Shown piece by piece: positions 8,304 through 16,371 of a stretch of 64,000 bases of DNA. The stretch is from Thermococcus sp. (GTDB lineage: Archaea; Methanobacteriota_B; Thermococci; Thermococcales; Thermococcaceae), in contig NZ_JALUYR010000050.1 in assembly GCF_027012695.1 (NCBI RefSeq), positions 16,042-80,041 of the forward strand, written 5' to 3'. Numbering within the stretch: position 1 is the stretch's first letter; each line of letters opens with the position of its first letter. The position numbers were made by a program, and so were the translations under genes. The notes beneath the pieces are model-generated. The model did no database searches. It was given only the letters and a program-made list of their open reading frames with translations, and was not told the origin of the DNA.

Positions 8304-9030
8304 TCGCCCCTATCAGGGCCCCCTTGAGTCTCGGCCCTATCTCCTTTATTATGCCAGGGGCCTGAGTTCCCTTCTTGAGAACGAGCAGGGTTTCCATAAG
8401 GCCAAGTTCCTCAATGCGCTTGACGTCCCTTCCATGACCCGTCTCGATGAGAGCCCTCTCCACGTTCTCGCTGATGGTTCCGGCTATGAAGAGCTTGTCG
8501 TGGCCATCGCTCAGCCACTCCCTTATACGCCTCAGCTGGTTCTCGCTGAAGGCCAGTTCGACTTCTCTGGCACCGAACTCCATCCGTGTGACGGTGACTT
8601 CAACGGGGAGGTTGTCCACCCAGCCGAACTTGGATATCATCTCACGAACGGGCATCTCGCCGAAGGTCTCCTTCAGGTAGTAGAGCGGCAGGAGGGCATC
8701 CTTGGGCCTGGGACGGAAGATTCCGATGTCAACGTAGATCCCGTAGCCAACTTTACCGAGATCTATGAACCGTCCGCGATAGGTTTCTCCTTCCCTTACG
8801 TTCTTCAGGCTGTAGGGAACCTCACCGAACTCCTCTCTGATGAGGTTGGCGCTGATCTCTTCATCCTCCCCCTTGAGGGAGACCCTAACCCAGTTCTTGG
8901 TCGTTGCAGAGAGCTTCCATTCAACATCCAGATCGCCCAGGAGGGATCTGAGCTTCCTGTCGAGCTTAAGAAAACCGCTTCTGTCCCCGTAAACCTTCTC
9001 AAGAATAACGATTTCCTCCATTCCGATCAT
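8293..9030 (-). CDS. DUF2110 family archaeal protein
   Basis: A 245-residue soluble protein that matches my memory of DUF2110, an archaea-specific family. A central segment (ETYRGRFIDLGKVGYGIYVD) looks like an S1/OB-type beta barrel, suggesting nucleic-acid or translation-related binding. It lies 27 nt downstream of tfe on the same strand and is probably co-transcribed, which suggests a link to transcription. ATG 9030 has GAGGA upstream; ATG 9021 with GGGGAT is an equally possible start. Confidence 0.75.
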   Translation of the reverse strand: MIGMEEIVILEKVYGDRSGFLKLDRKLRSLLGDLDVEWKLSATTKNWVRVSLKGEDEEISANLIREEFGEVPYSLKNVREGETYRGRFIDLGKVGYGIYVDIGIFRPRPKDALLPLYYLKETFGEMPVREMISKFGWVDNLPVEVTVTRMEFGAREVELAFSENQLRRIREWLSDGHDKLFIAGTISENVERALIETGHGRDVKRIEELGLMETLLVLKKGTQAPGIIKEIGPRLKGALIGAIKF

Positions 9031-9057
9031 CCCCGAAGTTCCTCATGTCGTTAACAG

Positions 9058-9630
9058 TCAATTCGACCCTTTCTTTTTGGATCTGGATTTTCCGCCGGAC
9101 TTCCGGGACTTCTTTCTCAGGCCGAGCTCTATCTCCAGCTCCTCGATGCGCCTTTTCAGGTCTTCGACCACCCGGGTGTTGTCGTACTGCATGAGCATTT
9201 TCCCGCATATGGGACACTGGAACTCGTACTCCATAGCCTCGTCAAAGGTCAGCTTCGGATGGTCGGGTGTTCCGCAGTGGTAGTAGATCTCGCCGGTTTC
9301 CTCCTCCAGCATCTCCCTGAGCCTTTTTAGTTCCGCCATCTTCTTGGCACGTATTATCTCGGGAAGGCGCTTCGTGTCAAGGCGCCAGTAGTAGTAATAC
9401 CATCCGGTTTCCTTATCCCGTATTCTCTTGAACTCGGCCAGTCCGTGGTCGTAGAGGGTGTACAGAATCTTTCTTACCGTGTTGACTCGGATCCCAGTCG
9501 TCTCGGCAAGTTCCTCGTCGGTTGCTTCTTTCTTTTTTTCCAGAGCTTTGATTACCTCGACCGCCTCTTCCCCGCCAAGTTCCATGGCGAGGTCTATGAG
9601 CTCCTTGTTTTTTTTCCTTGCCACGTTCAC
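9058..9630 (-). CDS. tfe: Transcription factor E, alpha subunit (TFE)
   Basis: A 190-residue archaeal homologue of TFIIE-alpha. It stabilises the open pre-initiation complex of RNA polymerase with TBP and TFB. The N-terminal winged helix (about 1-90, with [20 protein letters not shown]) is followed by a coiled linker and a zinc-ribbon (about 118-150). The ribbon shows YHCGTPDH and CPICG, so only three cysteines are visible and a histidine may be the fourth ligand. The C-terminus is very basic (Ser/Lys/Arg-rich). A TATA box at 9701-9712 gives a leader of about 45 nt. Confidence 0.93.
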   Translation of the reverse strand: MNVARKKNKELIDLAMELGGEEAVEVIKALEKKKEATDEELAETTGIRVNTVRKILYTLYDHGLAEFKRIRDKETGWYYYYWRLDTKRLPEIIRAKKMAELKRLREMLEEETGEIYYHCGTPDHPKLTFDEAMEYEFQCPICGKMLMQYDNTRVVEDLKRRIEELEIELGLRKKSRKSGGKSRSKKKGSN

Positions 9631-9700
9631 GACCCCCTGAGAATTGGAACCCTGGATTGAGGATCCTGTGTTTATCCAATGGTTAACTATGTACTCCGGA

Positions 9701-9712
9701 CTATATATAGGT
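9701..9712 (-). promoter_or_regulatory. TATA box of tfe
   Basis: On the minus strand the sequence reads ACCTATATATAG, one of the best TATA matches in the window. It lies about 70 nt upstream of the tfe start and predicts a transcript start near 9676. Confidence 0.6.
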
Positions 9713-9758
9713 TTTTGTCAGATTTACAACGCCGGTAGACAGAAAAGAACATTGAGAG

Positions 9759-10055
9759 TTAATCCGTGAAGTACTCGTTGAGGAGCTCCTTCGCCGAGGG
9801 TTTGTAGAGCTCGAGAACCTCGATATTCTCGATGACGTTACCCTCGCGAAGCTTGAGTCTGACCTTTCCCCCGTAGACCTGAAGATCGTCCAGCATCCCG
9901 TAGATGGCATCTTCTGCCTCCAGTGGGGTCTTGAACTTCATTATGTACTCCTCCCCATCGGGAAGGATGAGCTTGACCCAGTACTCGTTCTTCCTCCGGA
10001 ACGGGCGGGTGATCTTCGGCTTGAAGTTGTCAACTATGATCTCCAATGACTCCAC
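9759..10055 (-). CDS. Conserved small protein, unknown function
   Basis: A 98-residue soluble protein rich in alternating beta-strand-like segments and charged residues. I do not recognise a domain. A TATA-like box ACCTTAAAAG (minus strand, 10101-10110) and Shine-Dalgarno GGAGGTGGAG support expression from its own promoter, just after the stop of the PfkB kinase gene. It lies upstream of tfe in the same direction, but the strong tfe promoter lies between them. Confidence 0.65.
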   Translation of the reverse strand: MESLEIIVDNFKPKITRPFRRKNEYWVKLILPDGEEYIMKFKTPLEAEDAIYGMLDDLQVYGGKVRLKLREGNVIENIEVLELYKPSAKELLNEYFTD

Positions 10056-10103
10056 CTCCGGTCGATGGTTCTTGGCTCCCTACGGCTCTTGGGGGACGAA
10101 CTT

Positions 10104-11024
10104 TTAAGGTTTCTGTTCCCGAACGTTTCGGGCGGGCCCGTTTTCGAAGGGGAGGTTCATCCCGAGTTCCCTGGCGAGTCTCTTTACCTCATCCAGAGAA
10201 ACCACAGCGCTCCTGGCCCCAACCTTCTGAACGGTCAGATAGGCTAGGAGCATTCCCAGTCTGGCGGAATCTGCCAGGGACCAGCCGTGAAGGGCACCGT
10301 AGATGATCCCCGCGTCGAAGGCATCGCCGGCTCCCGTTGAGTCCACAACTTTCGCACTCAACCCCCTTATTTCCTGGACGTTACCCTGGCTGTCACGTAT
10401 GAGGGCTCCCCCTCCGTTGAGAGTTATGACGAGGTTCTTCGCCCGCGAGAGGAATGGATCGAGGGAGCCAAACTTCCTCCGGTATTCGTCCTCGTTCATC
10501 ATGAGGTAATCAACCCTCTCCTCCACCTCCCTCCGGAGGGGTGCCTCACCTATGTCCAGCGAGGTGGTTATGCCCCTCTCATCGGCCAGGTTGATGGCCT
10601 TCTCTATCGTCTCGATCGGATTGGAGGAAAGGTGGACGTGCCTTGCCCTGCCCAGGTAGTCCGGATCAATCTCCTTGAAGAGGTTGGCCCCGGGATACTT
10701 CACTATCCTCTTGTCATCACCGTGAACCATCGCGACCGCCACTCCCGAGGGCGCGTCAACAACCCTGATGCCCCCGGTGTCAACGCCCATCCTCCGGAAG
10801 AAGGAGAGGTGGGCTTCGCCTATCTCGTCCCGTCCAACCGCCCCGATGTAGCCGGTCTTCAGTCCAAAACTGGCCAGCCACGTTATCGTGTTTGCAGCAG
10901 CACCGCCGAGACCGAAGTGGGCCTCTTTGGCGTTAACCTTTTCGTGAAACTCCGGGAACCTGTCCACGAGCATTATGATGTCGTAGTTCAGGTTTCCAAT
11001 CCCTATCACGTCGAGATCCCCCAT
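10104..11024 (-). CDS. PfkB-family sugar or nucleoside kinase
   Basis: A 306-residue ribokinase-like kinase. The N-terminal [11 protein letters not shown] and [10 protein letters not shown] substrate-binding segments and the C-terminal signature [12 protein letters not shown], with the catalytic Asp, are present. The substrate cannot be fixed: Thermococcales have several PfkB enzymes acting on nucleosides, ribose-1-phosphate or myo-inositol. ATG 11024 is preferred over GTG 11033 because the latter sits inside the Shine-Dalgarno GGGTG. A TATA-like GTTAATTAAG (minus, 11055-11064) is shared in a 100-bp divergent spacer with the ACT-domain gene. Confidence 0.85.
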   Translation of the reverse strand: MGDLDVIGIGNLNYDIIMLVDRFPEFHEKVNAKEAHFGLGGAAANTITWLASFGLKTGYIGAVGRDEIGEAHLSFFRRMGVDTGGIRVVDAPSGVAVAMVHGDDKRIVKYPGANLFKEIDPDYLGRARHVHLSSNPIETIEKAINLADERGITTSLDIGEAPLRREVEERVDYLMMNEDEYRRKFGSLDPFLSRAKNLVITLNGGGALIRDSQGNVQEIRGLSAKVVDSTGAGDAFDAGIIYGALHGWSLADSARLGMLLAYLTVQKVGARSAVVSLDEVKRLARELGMNLPFENGPARNVREQKP

Positions 11025-11079
11025 CCCGAACACCCGTAAGAACTGGTCCTTTCCCTTAATTAACCTTCCGCGGGGAAAG

Positions 11080-11089
11080 ATTTAAATAT
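11080..11089 (+). promoter_or_regulatory. TATA box of the ACT-domain regulator gene
   Basis: ATTTAAATAT preceded by GGGGAAAG (BRE). The transcript start is expected near 11113, giving a leader of about 14 nt with Shine-Dalgarno GAGGTGA. Confidence 0.6.
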
Positions 11090-11126
11090 CCACTCCTACC
11101 CACATATGAGTAAGAGGTGAACAAAG

Positions 11127-11717
11127 ATGATGCTCATACTAGAGGCCTATTTCAAGAACTATCCGGCCAGGAAAAAGGTGGCCGAATTCCTCTTTGAGAA
11201 CGGTCTCAGCGTTAAAAACGGCAGGATCTACCTGCGGAACGTTGAGGTCCCGATAAGCGAATTGGCAAGGGTAATCGGCGTCAACAGAAAGATAATCTAT
11301 CACACCATCGAGTACATTGAGAAAACCTATCCCCTAAAGCTCATCTTCGAGAAGCTCAACCCCCTGCCCAGCCTCATTGACGTCGCCCCGCTCATGGGAT
11401 GGGAGGTTCTGGAGATCGAGCTCGACAAGGACAGGTATCTGAAGGGTTTCTCGGAGGTTCTGAACCTTCTCCACAGGAACGGGGTTCCGGTCATGGAGGT
11501 CTTCAGCAGGAACCTCCGCGAAGAACCGGCAAAGCTCTACATTGTCATTGACGGAACCCTGCCGGTGGAGGTGTTCATGAAGATCAAGGAGATGGAGGGT
11601 TTCAGGAAGCTCATACTCCACACCCCCGAGAAGGACAAGGAAAAGCTCGTCTGCAACTTCTGTGAGGTCAAGTACTGCCCCAAGAGAATACTGATAGAGA
11701 AGATGGCTAGCCTGTAA
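11127..11717 (+). CDS. Predicted amino-acid-metabolism regulator with HTH and ACT-like domain
   Basis: A 196-residue protein. Residues about 40-75 ([21 protein letters not shown]) form a helix-turn-helix, and residues 85-175 look like an ACT-type ligand domain. This arrangement matches the archaeal group of ACT-domain regulators (COG2150 as I recall). A cysteine cluster near the C-terminus ([10 protein letters not shown], about 180-190) may bind metal. ATG 11127 and ATG 11130 are adjacent; the Shine-Dalgarno fits either. The 3' end overlaps the convergent acylphosphatase gene by 11 nt. Confidence 0.75.
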   Translation: MMLILEAYFKNYPARKKVAEFLFENGLSVKNGRIYLRNVEVPISELARVIGVNRKIIYHTIEYIEKTYPLKLIFEKLNPLPSLIDVAPLMGWEVLEIELDKDRYLKGFSEVLNLLHRNGVPVMEVFSRNLREEPAKLYIVIDGTLPVEVFMKIKEMEGFRKLILHTPEKDKEKLVCNFCEVKYCPKRILIEKMASL

Positions 11718-11982
11718 TCCGGAAGTCCCTCAGACCCTCCGGCTCTTCCCACCGTACCTCCACCTTTGTTACCCTGGCCCCGGAGGGTCCCTGATGGGCC
11801 CAGCCTATTATGGTTTCCACCCTCTCAGGTTCCCCCTCCACCACGGCCTCAACGGTCCCGTCTGGCAGGTTCCTCACCCACCCGGCCAGGCCGAGCTTCT
11901 TGGCTTCCCTATGCATTCTCGAGCGAAAACCAACGCCCTGAACGCGCCCGTGAATCCTCAGATGAGCCCTAACCCTTGCCAT
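11707..11982 (-). CDS. acyP: Acylphosphatase
   Basis: A 91-residue acylphosphatase, which hydrolyses carboxyl-phosphate bonds such as acetyl- or carbamoyl-phosphate. The family motif GRVQGVGFR with the phosphate-binding Arg and the later [17 protein letters not shown] with the catalytic Asn are both present. ATG 11982 is chosen because it starts the compact domain and is preceded by GGGGGATG. Longer upstream reading adds a non-conserved tail. It is divergent from cutA across a 68-bp spacer. Confidence 0.92.
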   Translation of the reverse strand: MARVRAHLRIHGRVQGVGFRSRMHREAKKLGLAGWVRNLPDGTVEAVVEGEPERVETIIGWAHQGPSGARVTKVEVRWEEPEGLRDFRITG

Positions 11983-12011
11983 ACCCATCCCCCATTCATT
12001 ACCCCGCAACC

Positions 12012-12021
12012 GATTTAAGTT
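12012..12021. promoter_or_regulatory. TATA-like element shared by divergent acyP and cutA
   Basis: GATTTAAGTT is the only AT-rich element in the 68-bp spacer. It lies 30-39 nt from the cutA start on the plus strand and 30-39 nt from the acyP start on the minus strand. It could serve as TATA box for both genes, or one gene has a poorly matching box. Confidence 0.4.
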
Positions 12022-12050
12022 TATCCGTCGAGCCCCTTCCGGTGAGACCA

Positions 12051-12365
12051 ATGGAGGCGATATTCGTCTACACCACCTTTCCGGACTGGGAAAGCGCCAG
12101 AAAGATAGTCAGGGAGCTCCTCGAGAGGAAGCTCATAGTCTGCGCCAACCTCCGCGAGCACGAGGCGATGTACTGGTGGGAGGGGAAGATCGAGGAAGGA
12201 AAGGAAGTGGGGGCCATACTCAAGACCGAGGTGAGCAGGTGGAAGGAACTCAGGGAGGCCATAAGGGAGCTCCACCCCTACGAGGTTCCCCTCATAGCGA
12301 GGATAGACCTGGACAAGCTCAATCGCGAATACTCCGAGTGGATGGCGCGGGTGCTCTTCGGATGA
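12051..12365 (+). CDS. cutA: CutA1 divalent-ion tolerance protein
   Basis: A 104-residue trimeric CutA1 family protein. It begins [16 protein letters not shown] and contains [18 protein letters not shown] and HPYEVPLI, all typical. CutA1 proteins bind divalent metals and are extremely heat-stable in this order, but the physiological role is unsettled. ATG 12051 follows GGTGAG by 4 nt; the longer upstream reading has no family match. The stop overlaps the next start (ATGA). Confidence 0.95.
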   Translation: MEAIFVYTTFPDWESARKIVRELLERKLIVCANLREHEAMYWWEGKIEEGKEVGAILKTEVSRWKELREAIRELHPYEVPLIARIDLDKLNREYSEWMARVLFG

Positions 12366-12949
12366 TACGGAAGGTCAAGCCCGGGATAAGGGTCGTCGGC
12401 TTCGACGACGGTACCTTCTCCTTTTCCTCCAAACTCACCCGGGGGAATACGATCCTCATCGGCGTCGTCATGAAGGGTTCTCAGGAAGTGGTCGGCGTCC
12501 TCTCGCGCTGGATAGCCGTGGATGGAACCGACGCCACCGAAAAGATTGTTGACGCTGTGATCGGCTCGCGTTTCAGGGACCTGCGGGTCATAATGCTCAA
12601 GGGGATAACCTACGCGGGTTTCAACGTCGTGGACGTTGGGAGGGTCAACCGGGAGACGGGTCTTCCGGTCATCGTGGTCGTTCGTAAGAGGCCCAACATA
12701 ACGGCCATGGAACTCGCCCTGAAGAGGCACTTTCCCGACTGGGAGGAGAGGGTTGAATTACTCAGAAGGGCCCCTCCCCTGCTTGAGATGATCCCTGGCA
12801 GGCTCTACCTTCAGACGGTCGGCGTTGACGGAAGAACAGCGGCTGAGATAGTCCGCGTCACCACGAGGACGGGTCTGACACCCGAACCCCTGAGGCTGGC
12901 CCACATGGTGGCGAGCGCCGTGATGACCGGGGAGAGCACGAGGGAGTAG
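12362..12949 (+). CDS. DUF99 (UPF0215, endonuclease-V-like fold) protein
   Basis: A 195-residue protein starting [19 protein letters not shown], typical of DUF99. The conserved acidic residues in VVGFDDG and the [13 protein letters not shown] stretch fit. The family has an endonuclease-V-like fold and has been proposed to act on deaminated or uracil-containing DNA; activity here is inference. It is translationally coupled to cutA through a 4-nt overlap. Its stop lies right at the TATA box of the C/D sRNA that follows. Confidence 0.85.
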   Translation: MIRKVKPGIRVVGFDDGTFSFSSKLTRGNTILIGVVMKGSQEVVGVLSRWIAVDGTDATEKIVDAVIGSRFRDLRVIMLKGITYAGFNVVDVGRVNRETGLPVIVVVRKRPNITAMELALKRHFPDWEERVELLRRAPPLLEMIPGRLYLQTVGVDGRTAAEIVRVTTRTGLTPEPLRLAHMVASAVMTGESTRE

Positions 12950-12958
12950 ATTTATAAG
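12949..12958 (+). promoter_or_regulatory. TATA box of the C/D sRNA at 12981
   Basis: GATTTATAAG overlaps the stop codon of the DUF99 gene. The predicted transcript start, about 25 nt downstream of the box, is near 12980, matching the 5' end expected from the C box at 12986. Confidence 0.6.
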
Positions 12959-12980
12959 CCCAGGAGAAAAATGAAGGGGC

Positions 12981-13038
12981 GACCGATGATGGCAACAGGG
13001 TAGCTACTGATCGGTGATGAAGCCGTTCCAGTCTGAGG
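12981..13038 (+). ncRNA. C/D-box small guide RNA
   Basis: A complete box arrangement is visible: C box ATGATGG (12986-12992, one mismatch to RTGATGA), D' box CTGA (13007-13010), C' box GTGATGA (13014-13020), D box CTGA (13033-13036). The D' guide is 14 nt (12993-13006) and the D guide 12 nt (13021-13032), with a 3-nt D'-C' spacer, the normal archaeal geometry. Such RNAs direct 2'-O-methylation of rRNA or tRNA by fibrillarin with L7Ae and Nop5. It has its own TATA box. The D box ends 2 nt before the convergent uspA stop codon. Targets were not determined. Confidence 0.85.
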
Positions 13039-13875
13039 TCAACCACACGGCACGAGGAGAACCGGAAGCTTTGAGTCCCTGATAACCCTCTCCGCCGTGC
13101 TTCCCAGGAGGATATCCTTTATGACGCTCCTACCCTTCTTTCCGATGACTATCAGGGTCGAATCCTTAGCTATGGCGGTCCCTATTATGGCCTGACTTGC
13201 TATTCCGACGGTGATCTCGATCTCAAACCTGGCATCCAGTCCCCGGGCGATTTCCTCAAGGTTCTTCCTGGCCGTCTCGATGTTTTGCTCCAGCTCCTCA
13301 AACTTGCCGTAGTCAACCGAGTGGAGGAGGATGCCCTTCTCGATTAGCTCCTCGAACTTTTTGACCACCTGAACTATTTTATTAGAGCACTCCGAGAAAT
13401 CGAGGGCTACGAGGGGCCTTTTGAATATATCCCCGCAGTCAAGGGGGAGCCGGAAGCCGTCGTCCGTTTTGATGTATCTCAGAAGAAGAACCGGTCTCCT
13501 CGTGGCCCTGGCTAGGTTAGACGCGGTGCTACCGAGGAACATGCGCCTCCAGATGTTCTCTCCAGCGCTGGGAATGATTATAAGATCCACGTTCTTCTCC
13601 TCAGCGGTCTCGGAGATCTCCAGTGAGGGTATTCCCAGCCGCACAATGGCCTCCGCCTTTATTCCCCCCTCCCTCAGCTCCTCCGCCAGTTCCTCCAGCC
13701 TCTTTCTGTAAACCTCCTCGAGCTCGAGGGCCTCCAGCTCCGCAACGGTTATATCAATGACGTGGATGAGATAGAGCTTTTTCACCCCCAGTGCCGCGAG
13801 CCTTGGGATGCAGTTCCTGAGCGCGTGGAGGGAAACCTCCGAGAAGTCAGTAGGGTAGAGAACTTTCTCGAACAT
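13039..13875 (-). CDS. Universal stress protein with two UspA domains
   Basis: A 278-residue cytosolic protein made of two tandem UspA domains (about 1-140 and 145-278). The second ends with an ATP-binding-type signature ([20 protein letters not shown]), while the first has [20 protein letters not shown], a weaker variant. UspA proteins act in stress adaptation; the ligand is unknown. ATG 13875 follows GGTGGTG; a GTG at 13887 overlaps that site and is rejected. It is divergent from gcvT with a 105-bp spacer. Confidence 0.88.
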   Translation of the reverse strand: MFEKVLYPTDFSEVSLHALRNCIPRLAALGVKKLYLIHVIDITVAELEALELEEVYRKRLEELAEELREGGIKAEAIVRLGIPSLEISETAEEKNVDLIIIPSAGENIWRRMFLGSTASNLARATRRPVLLLRYIKTDDGFRLPLDCGDIFKRPLVALDFSECSNKIVQVVKKFEELIEKGILLHSVDYGKFEELEQNIETARKNLEEIARGLDARFEIEITVGIASQAIIGTAIAKDSTLIVIGKKGRSVIKDILLGSTAERVIRDSKLPVLLVPCG

Positions 13876-13940
13876 AACACCACCCACCTTAAATTGTTGG
13901 TGGCCGCTTATTATGTTTTCCTCGCGCCCCCTGGCGGAAA

Positions 13941-13950
13941 GGGTTATAAC
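13941..13950 (+). promoter_or_regulatory. TATA-like box of gcvT
   Basis: GGGTTATAAC follows purine-rich GGCGGAAA and lies 31 nt before the gcvT start at 13981. A transcript start near 13970 would leave a leader just long enough for the GGTGATG ribosome site. Confidence 0.5.
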
Positions 13951-13980
13951 GCTCTGATTGAAGTTTTAACGGTGATGTCC

Positions 13981-15177
13981 ATGGCCAAAAGGGTACACCT
14001 ATTCGACTGGCATAAGGAACACGCAAAAAAGGTTGAGGAGTTTGCCGGCTGGGAGATGCCCATCTGGTACTCCAGCATAAAGGAGGAGCACCTTGCGGTT
14101 AGAAACGGCGTCGGAATCTTCGACGTTTCCCACATGGGCGAGTTCATCCTCCGAGGTAAAGATGCCCTGGAGTTCCTCCAGTACGTAACGACCAACGACA
14201 TAAGCAAGCCCCCTGCAATAAGCGGAACCTACACGCTGGTTCTCAACGAGCGCGGAGCGGTTAAGGACGAGACTTTAGTTTTCAACCTCGGGAACGACAC
14301 CTACATGATGGTTTGTGACAGCGACGCCTTCGAGAAGCTCGAGGCCTGGTTCAACGCGCTAAAGCGCGGGATAGAAAAGTTTGGCGAGCTCGACCTCGAG
14401 ATTGAAAACAAGACCTACGACATGGTCATGTTCTCAGTACAGGGGCCGAAGGCGAGGGATCTCGCCAAGGAGCTCTTCGGAATAGACATCAACGATCTCT
14501 GGTGGTTCCAGGCGAAGGAAGTTGAGCTCGATGGAATCAGGATGCTCCTCTCCAGGAGCGGCTACACCGGCGAGAACGGTTTTGAGGTCTACTTCGAAGA
14601 TGCCAACCCCTATCATCCGGACCCATCGAAGAGAGGAAAACCGGAAAAGGCCCTCCACGTCTGGGGGAGAATCCTTGAAGCTGGCAAGAAGTACGGCATA
14701 AAGCCCGCTGGTCTTGGAGCTCGCGATACGCTCAGGCTTGAAGCCGGTTACACGCTCTACGGCAACGAGACGAAAGAACTACAGCTCCTCAGTACAGATA
14801 TAGACGAGGTTACCCCCCTCCAGGCAAACCTTGACTTCGCCATATTCTGGGACAAGGAGTTCATAGGAAAGGAAGCCCTGCTGAAGCAGAGGGAGCGCGG
14901 TTTGGGAAGGAAGCTCGTCCACTTCAAGATGGTCGAGAAGGGCATTCCGAGGGAGGGCTACCGCGTTCTTGCCAACGGCGAGCCCATCGGCGAAGTCACG
15001 AGCGGAACCCTCTCACCTCTCCTCGGTATAGGCATTGGAATGGCCTTCGTGAAGGAGGAGTACGCCAAGCCCGGCGTCGAGCTGGAGATAGAGATAAGGG
15101 GCAAGGCAAAGAAGGCCGTAACGGTTGCTCCACCTTTCTATGACCCCAAGAAGTATGGGGCCTTCAGGGAGGAGTGA
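13981..15177 (+). CDS. gcvT: Aminomethyltransferase (glycine cleavage T protein)
   Basis: A 398-residue T-protein of the glycine cleavage system, which releases ammonia from the aminomethyl-lipoyl H protein and makes 5,10-methylene-tetrahydropterin or -folate. Recognisable segments are [39 protein letters not shown] and [17 protein letters not shown]. About 40 extra residues around [12 protein letters not shown] form an insertion seen in archaeal members. ATG 13981 follows GGTGATG. Genes for the P, H and L proteins are not in this window. Confidence 0.95.
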   Translation: MAKRVHLFDWHKEHAKKVEEFAGWEMPIWYSSIKEEHLAVRNGVGIFDVSHMGEFILRGKDALEFLQYVTTNDISKPPAISGTYTLVLNERGAVKDETLVFNLGNDTYMMVCDSDAFEKLEAWFNALKRGIEKFGELDLEIENKTYDMVMFSVQGPKARDLAKELFGIDINDLWWFQAKEVELDGIRMLLSRSGYTGENGFEVYFEDANPYHPDPSKRGKPEKALHVWGRILEAGKKYGIKPAGLGARDTLRLEAGYTLYGNETKELQLLSTDIDEVTPLQANLDFAIFWDKEFIGKEALLKQRERGLGRKLVHFKMVEKGIPREGYRVLANGEPIGEVTSGTLSPLLGIGIGMAFVKEEYAKPGVELEIEIRGKAKKAVTVAPPFYDPKKYGAFREE

Positions 15178-15178
15178 A

Positions 15179-15188
15179 TTTTTAAAGC
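15179..15188 (+). promoter_or_regulatory. TATA box giving a leaderless DMT transporter mRNA
   Basis: TTTTTAAAGC begins just after the gcvT stop and lies 21-30 nt before ATG 15209. There is no Shine-Dalgarno in between (only a pyrimidine tract), so the mRNA is predicted to be leaderless. Confidence 0.5.
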
Positions 15189-15208
15189 TTCAACTTCTCT
15201 TTTTCTCC

Positions 15209-16033
15209 ATGTCCAAAAAGCACGCCGTTCTCGCAGTGCTCCTCTGGTCAACCGTCGCGAGCGCCTTCAAGCTATCCCTGAGGCATCTAACACCATTTCA
15301 GCTGCTCTTCTACGCCCTATTAACCTCTCTGATCGTTTTAGGCCTTCCCCACTCCTGCGAGTTCTCTTCGCGAAAGGAGAACCTCCGCTCCGCTTACCTC
15401 GGCTTTCTGATTGTCCTCTACTACCTCCTCCTCTTTTCGGCCTACGATCGGCTTCCGGCCCAGGAGGCGCAGGCACTCAACTACACCTGGCCGCTGATAC
15501 TGGTTCTCCTCTCGATCCCCCTCCTTGGAAGGAGGGTAAGGTTAAGGACGATCGCCGGGCTTTCACTTGGCTTCTTTGGGGCATTTATCGTGGCCACGAA
15601 AGGAGATTTAACCGACCTGAACTTTTCGGATCCAATCGGAGTTGCCCTTGGACTCGGAAGTGCGGTTATATGGGCCACCTACTGGCTGTTGAACCTGAGG
15701 GACGAGCGGCCACCCGTCGAGAAGACCTTCTGGAACTTCCTCTTCGGGTTCATCTATATCCTGTCTGTTCTCGCGCTCTCAGGGGGGCTTGCGGTTCCAC
15801 CTATTGAGGGCCTTATCGGAGCGGTCTACGTCGGCCTCTTTGAGATGGGTGTTACATTTCTCCTCTGGTACAGAGCCATTGAGGATGACATGACGTTCGC
15901 CTCGAATTTAGCCTACCTCGTGCCCTTTCTGAGCCTCGTCTTCATTTCCCTCATCGTCGGCGAGAACATAGCACCCGCGACCGTCATCGGGCTGACAATG
16001 ATAGTCGGGGGCATTCTGCTCAGCAGTGCCTGA
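15209..16033 (+). CDS. DMT-superfamily (EamA) transporter
   Basis: A 274-residue inner-membrane protein with ten predicted helices in two EamA halves. YTWPLILVLLSIPLLGRR and the final TMIVGGILLSSA are typical. Substrate unknown; exporters of amino acids or metabolites are common in the family. ATG 15209 is the start of helix 1 and sits about 25 nt from a TATA box, consistent with leaderless expression. The longer reading from 15125 overlaps gcvT and is rejected. Confidence 0.85.
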   Translation: MSKKHAVLAVLLWSTVASAFKLSLRHLTPFQLLFYALLTSLIVLGLPHSCEFSSRKENLRSAYLGFLIVLYYLLLFSAYDRLPAQEAQALNYTWPLILVLLSIPLLGRRVRLRTIAGLSLGFFGAFIVATKGDLTDLNFSDPIGVALGLGSAVIWATYWLLNLRDERPPVEKTFWNFLFGFIYILSVLALSGGLAVPPIEGLIGAVYVGLFEMGVTFLLWYRAIEDDMTFASNLAYLVPFLSLVFISLIVGENIAPATVIGLTMIVGGILLSSA

Positions 16034-16041
16034 AAAGTAAA

Positions 16042-16051
16042 GCTTTTAAAG
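16042..16051 (+). promoter_or_regulatory. TATA box of tRNA-Gly
   Basis: GCTTTTAAAG lies 35-44 nt before the mature tRNA 5' end, with AAGTAA as BRE. It is consistent with a short 5' leader removed by RNase P. Confidence 0.55.
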
Positions 16052-16085
16052 TCCGGACTGATTATTTATCAGCGGGCTGGACAGT

Positions 16086-16163
16086 GCGGTGGTAGTCTAG
16101 CCTGGTCCAGGACACCGGCCTCCCAAGCCGGTAACCCGGGTTCAAATCCCGGCCACCGCACCA
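16086..16163 (+). tRNA. tRNA-Gly (anticodon CCC)
   Basis: A full cloverleaf can be drawn: acceptor GCGGTGG/CCACCGC, D arm GTCTAGCCTGGTCCAGGAC, anticodon stem CCGGC/GCCGG with loop CTCCCAA (anticodon CCC, read GGG), and T arm CCGGGTTCAAATCCCGG. The CCA end (16161-16163) is encoded. No intron is seen. Confidence 0.97.
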
Positions 16164-16371
16164 AACTTCTGCCGATGCTGATAAACGGTTCCACCGTTAC
16201 ATTCTGGCATGTTTCTTCGTTCTAGCTTTCATGAACTCACTCTCTTTGCATCGTCTCCCGTTCTTTCAGCACTCGAAAGGCTTATATATCCATGTACACT
16301 CATGTCCCGGGATGATGGGTTCTATACCCGGAGGAATGCTGGAATCCCCCACTAGAATGAGGTGTTGGAGA
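16164..16371 (+). promoter_or_regulatory. Protease promoter and leader
   Basis: This 208-bp spacer between the tRNA and the protease contains a strong TATA box GCTTATATAT at 16280-16289 with CGAAAG as BRE. The transcript start is expected near 16313, leaving a leader of about 59 nt that ends in GGAG before ATG 16372. An open frame continues upstream through the TATA box but is not coding. I see no sRNA in it. Confidence 0.6.

Noticed and set aside
16231..16371. Upstream extension of the protease frame by 47 codons
   Set aside because: It crosses a strong TATA box and the leader; the signal peptide begins at ATG 16372.
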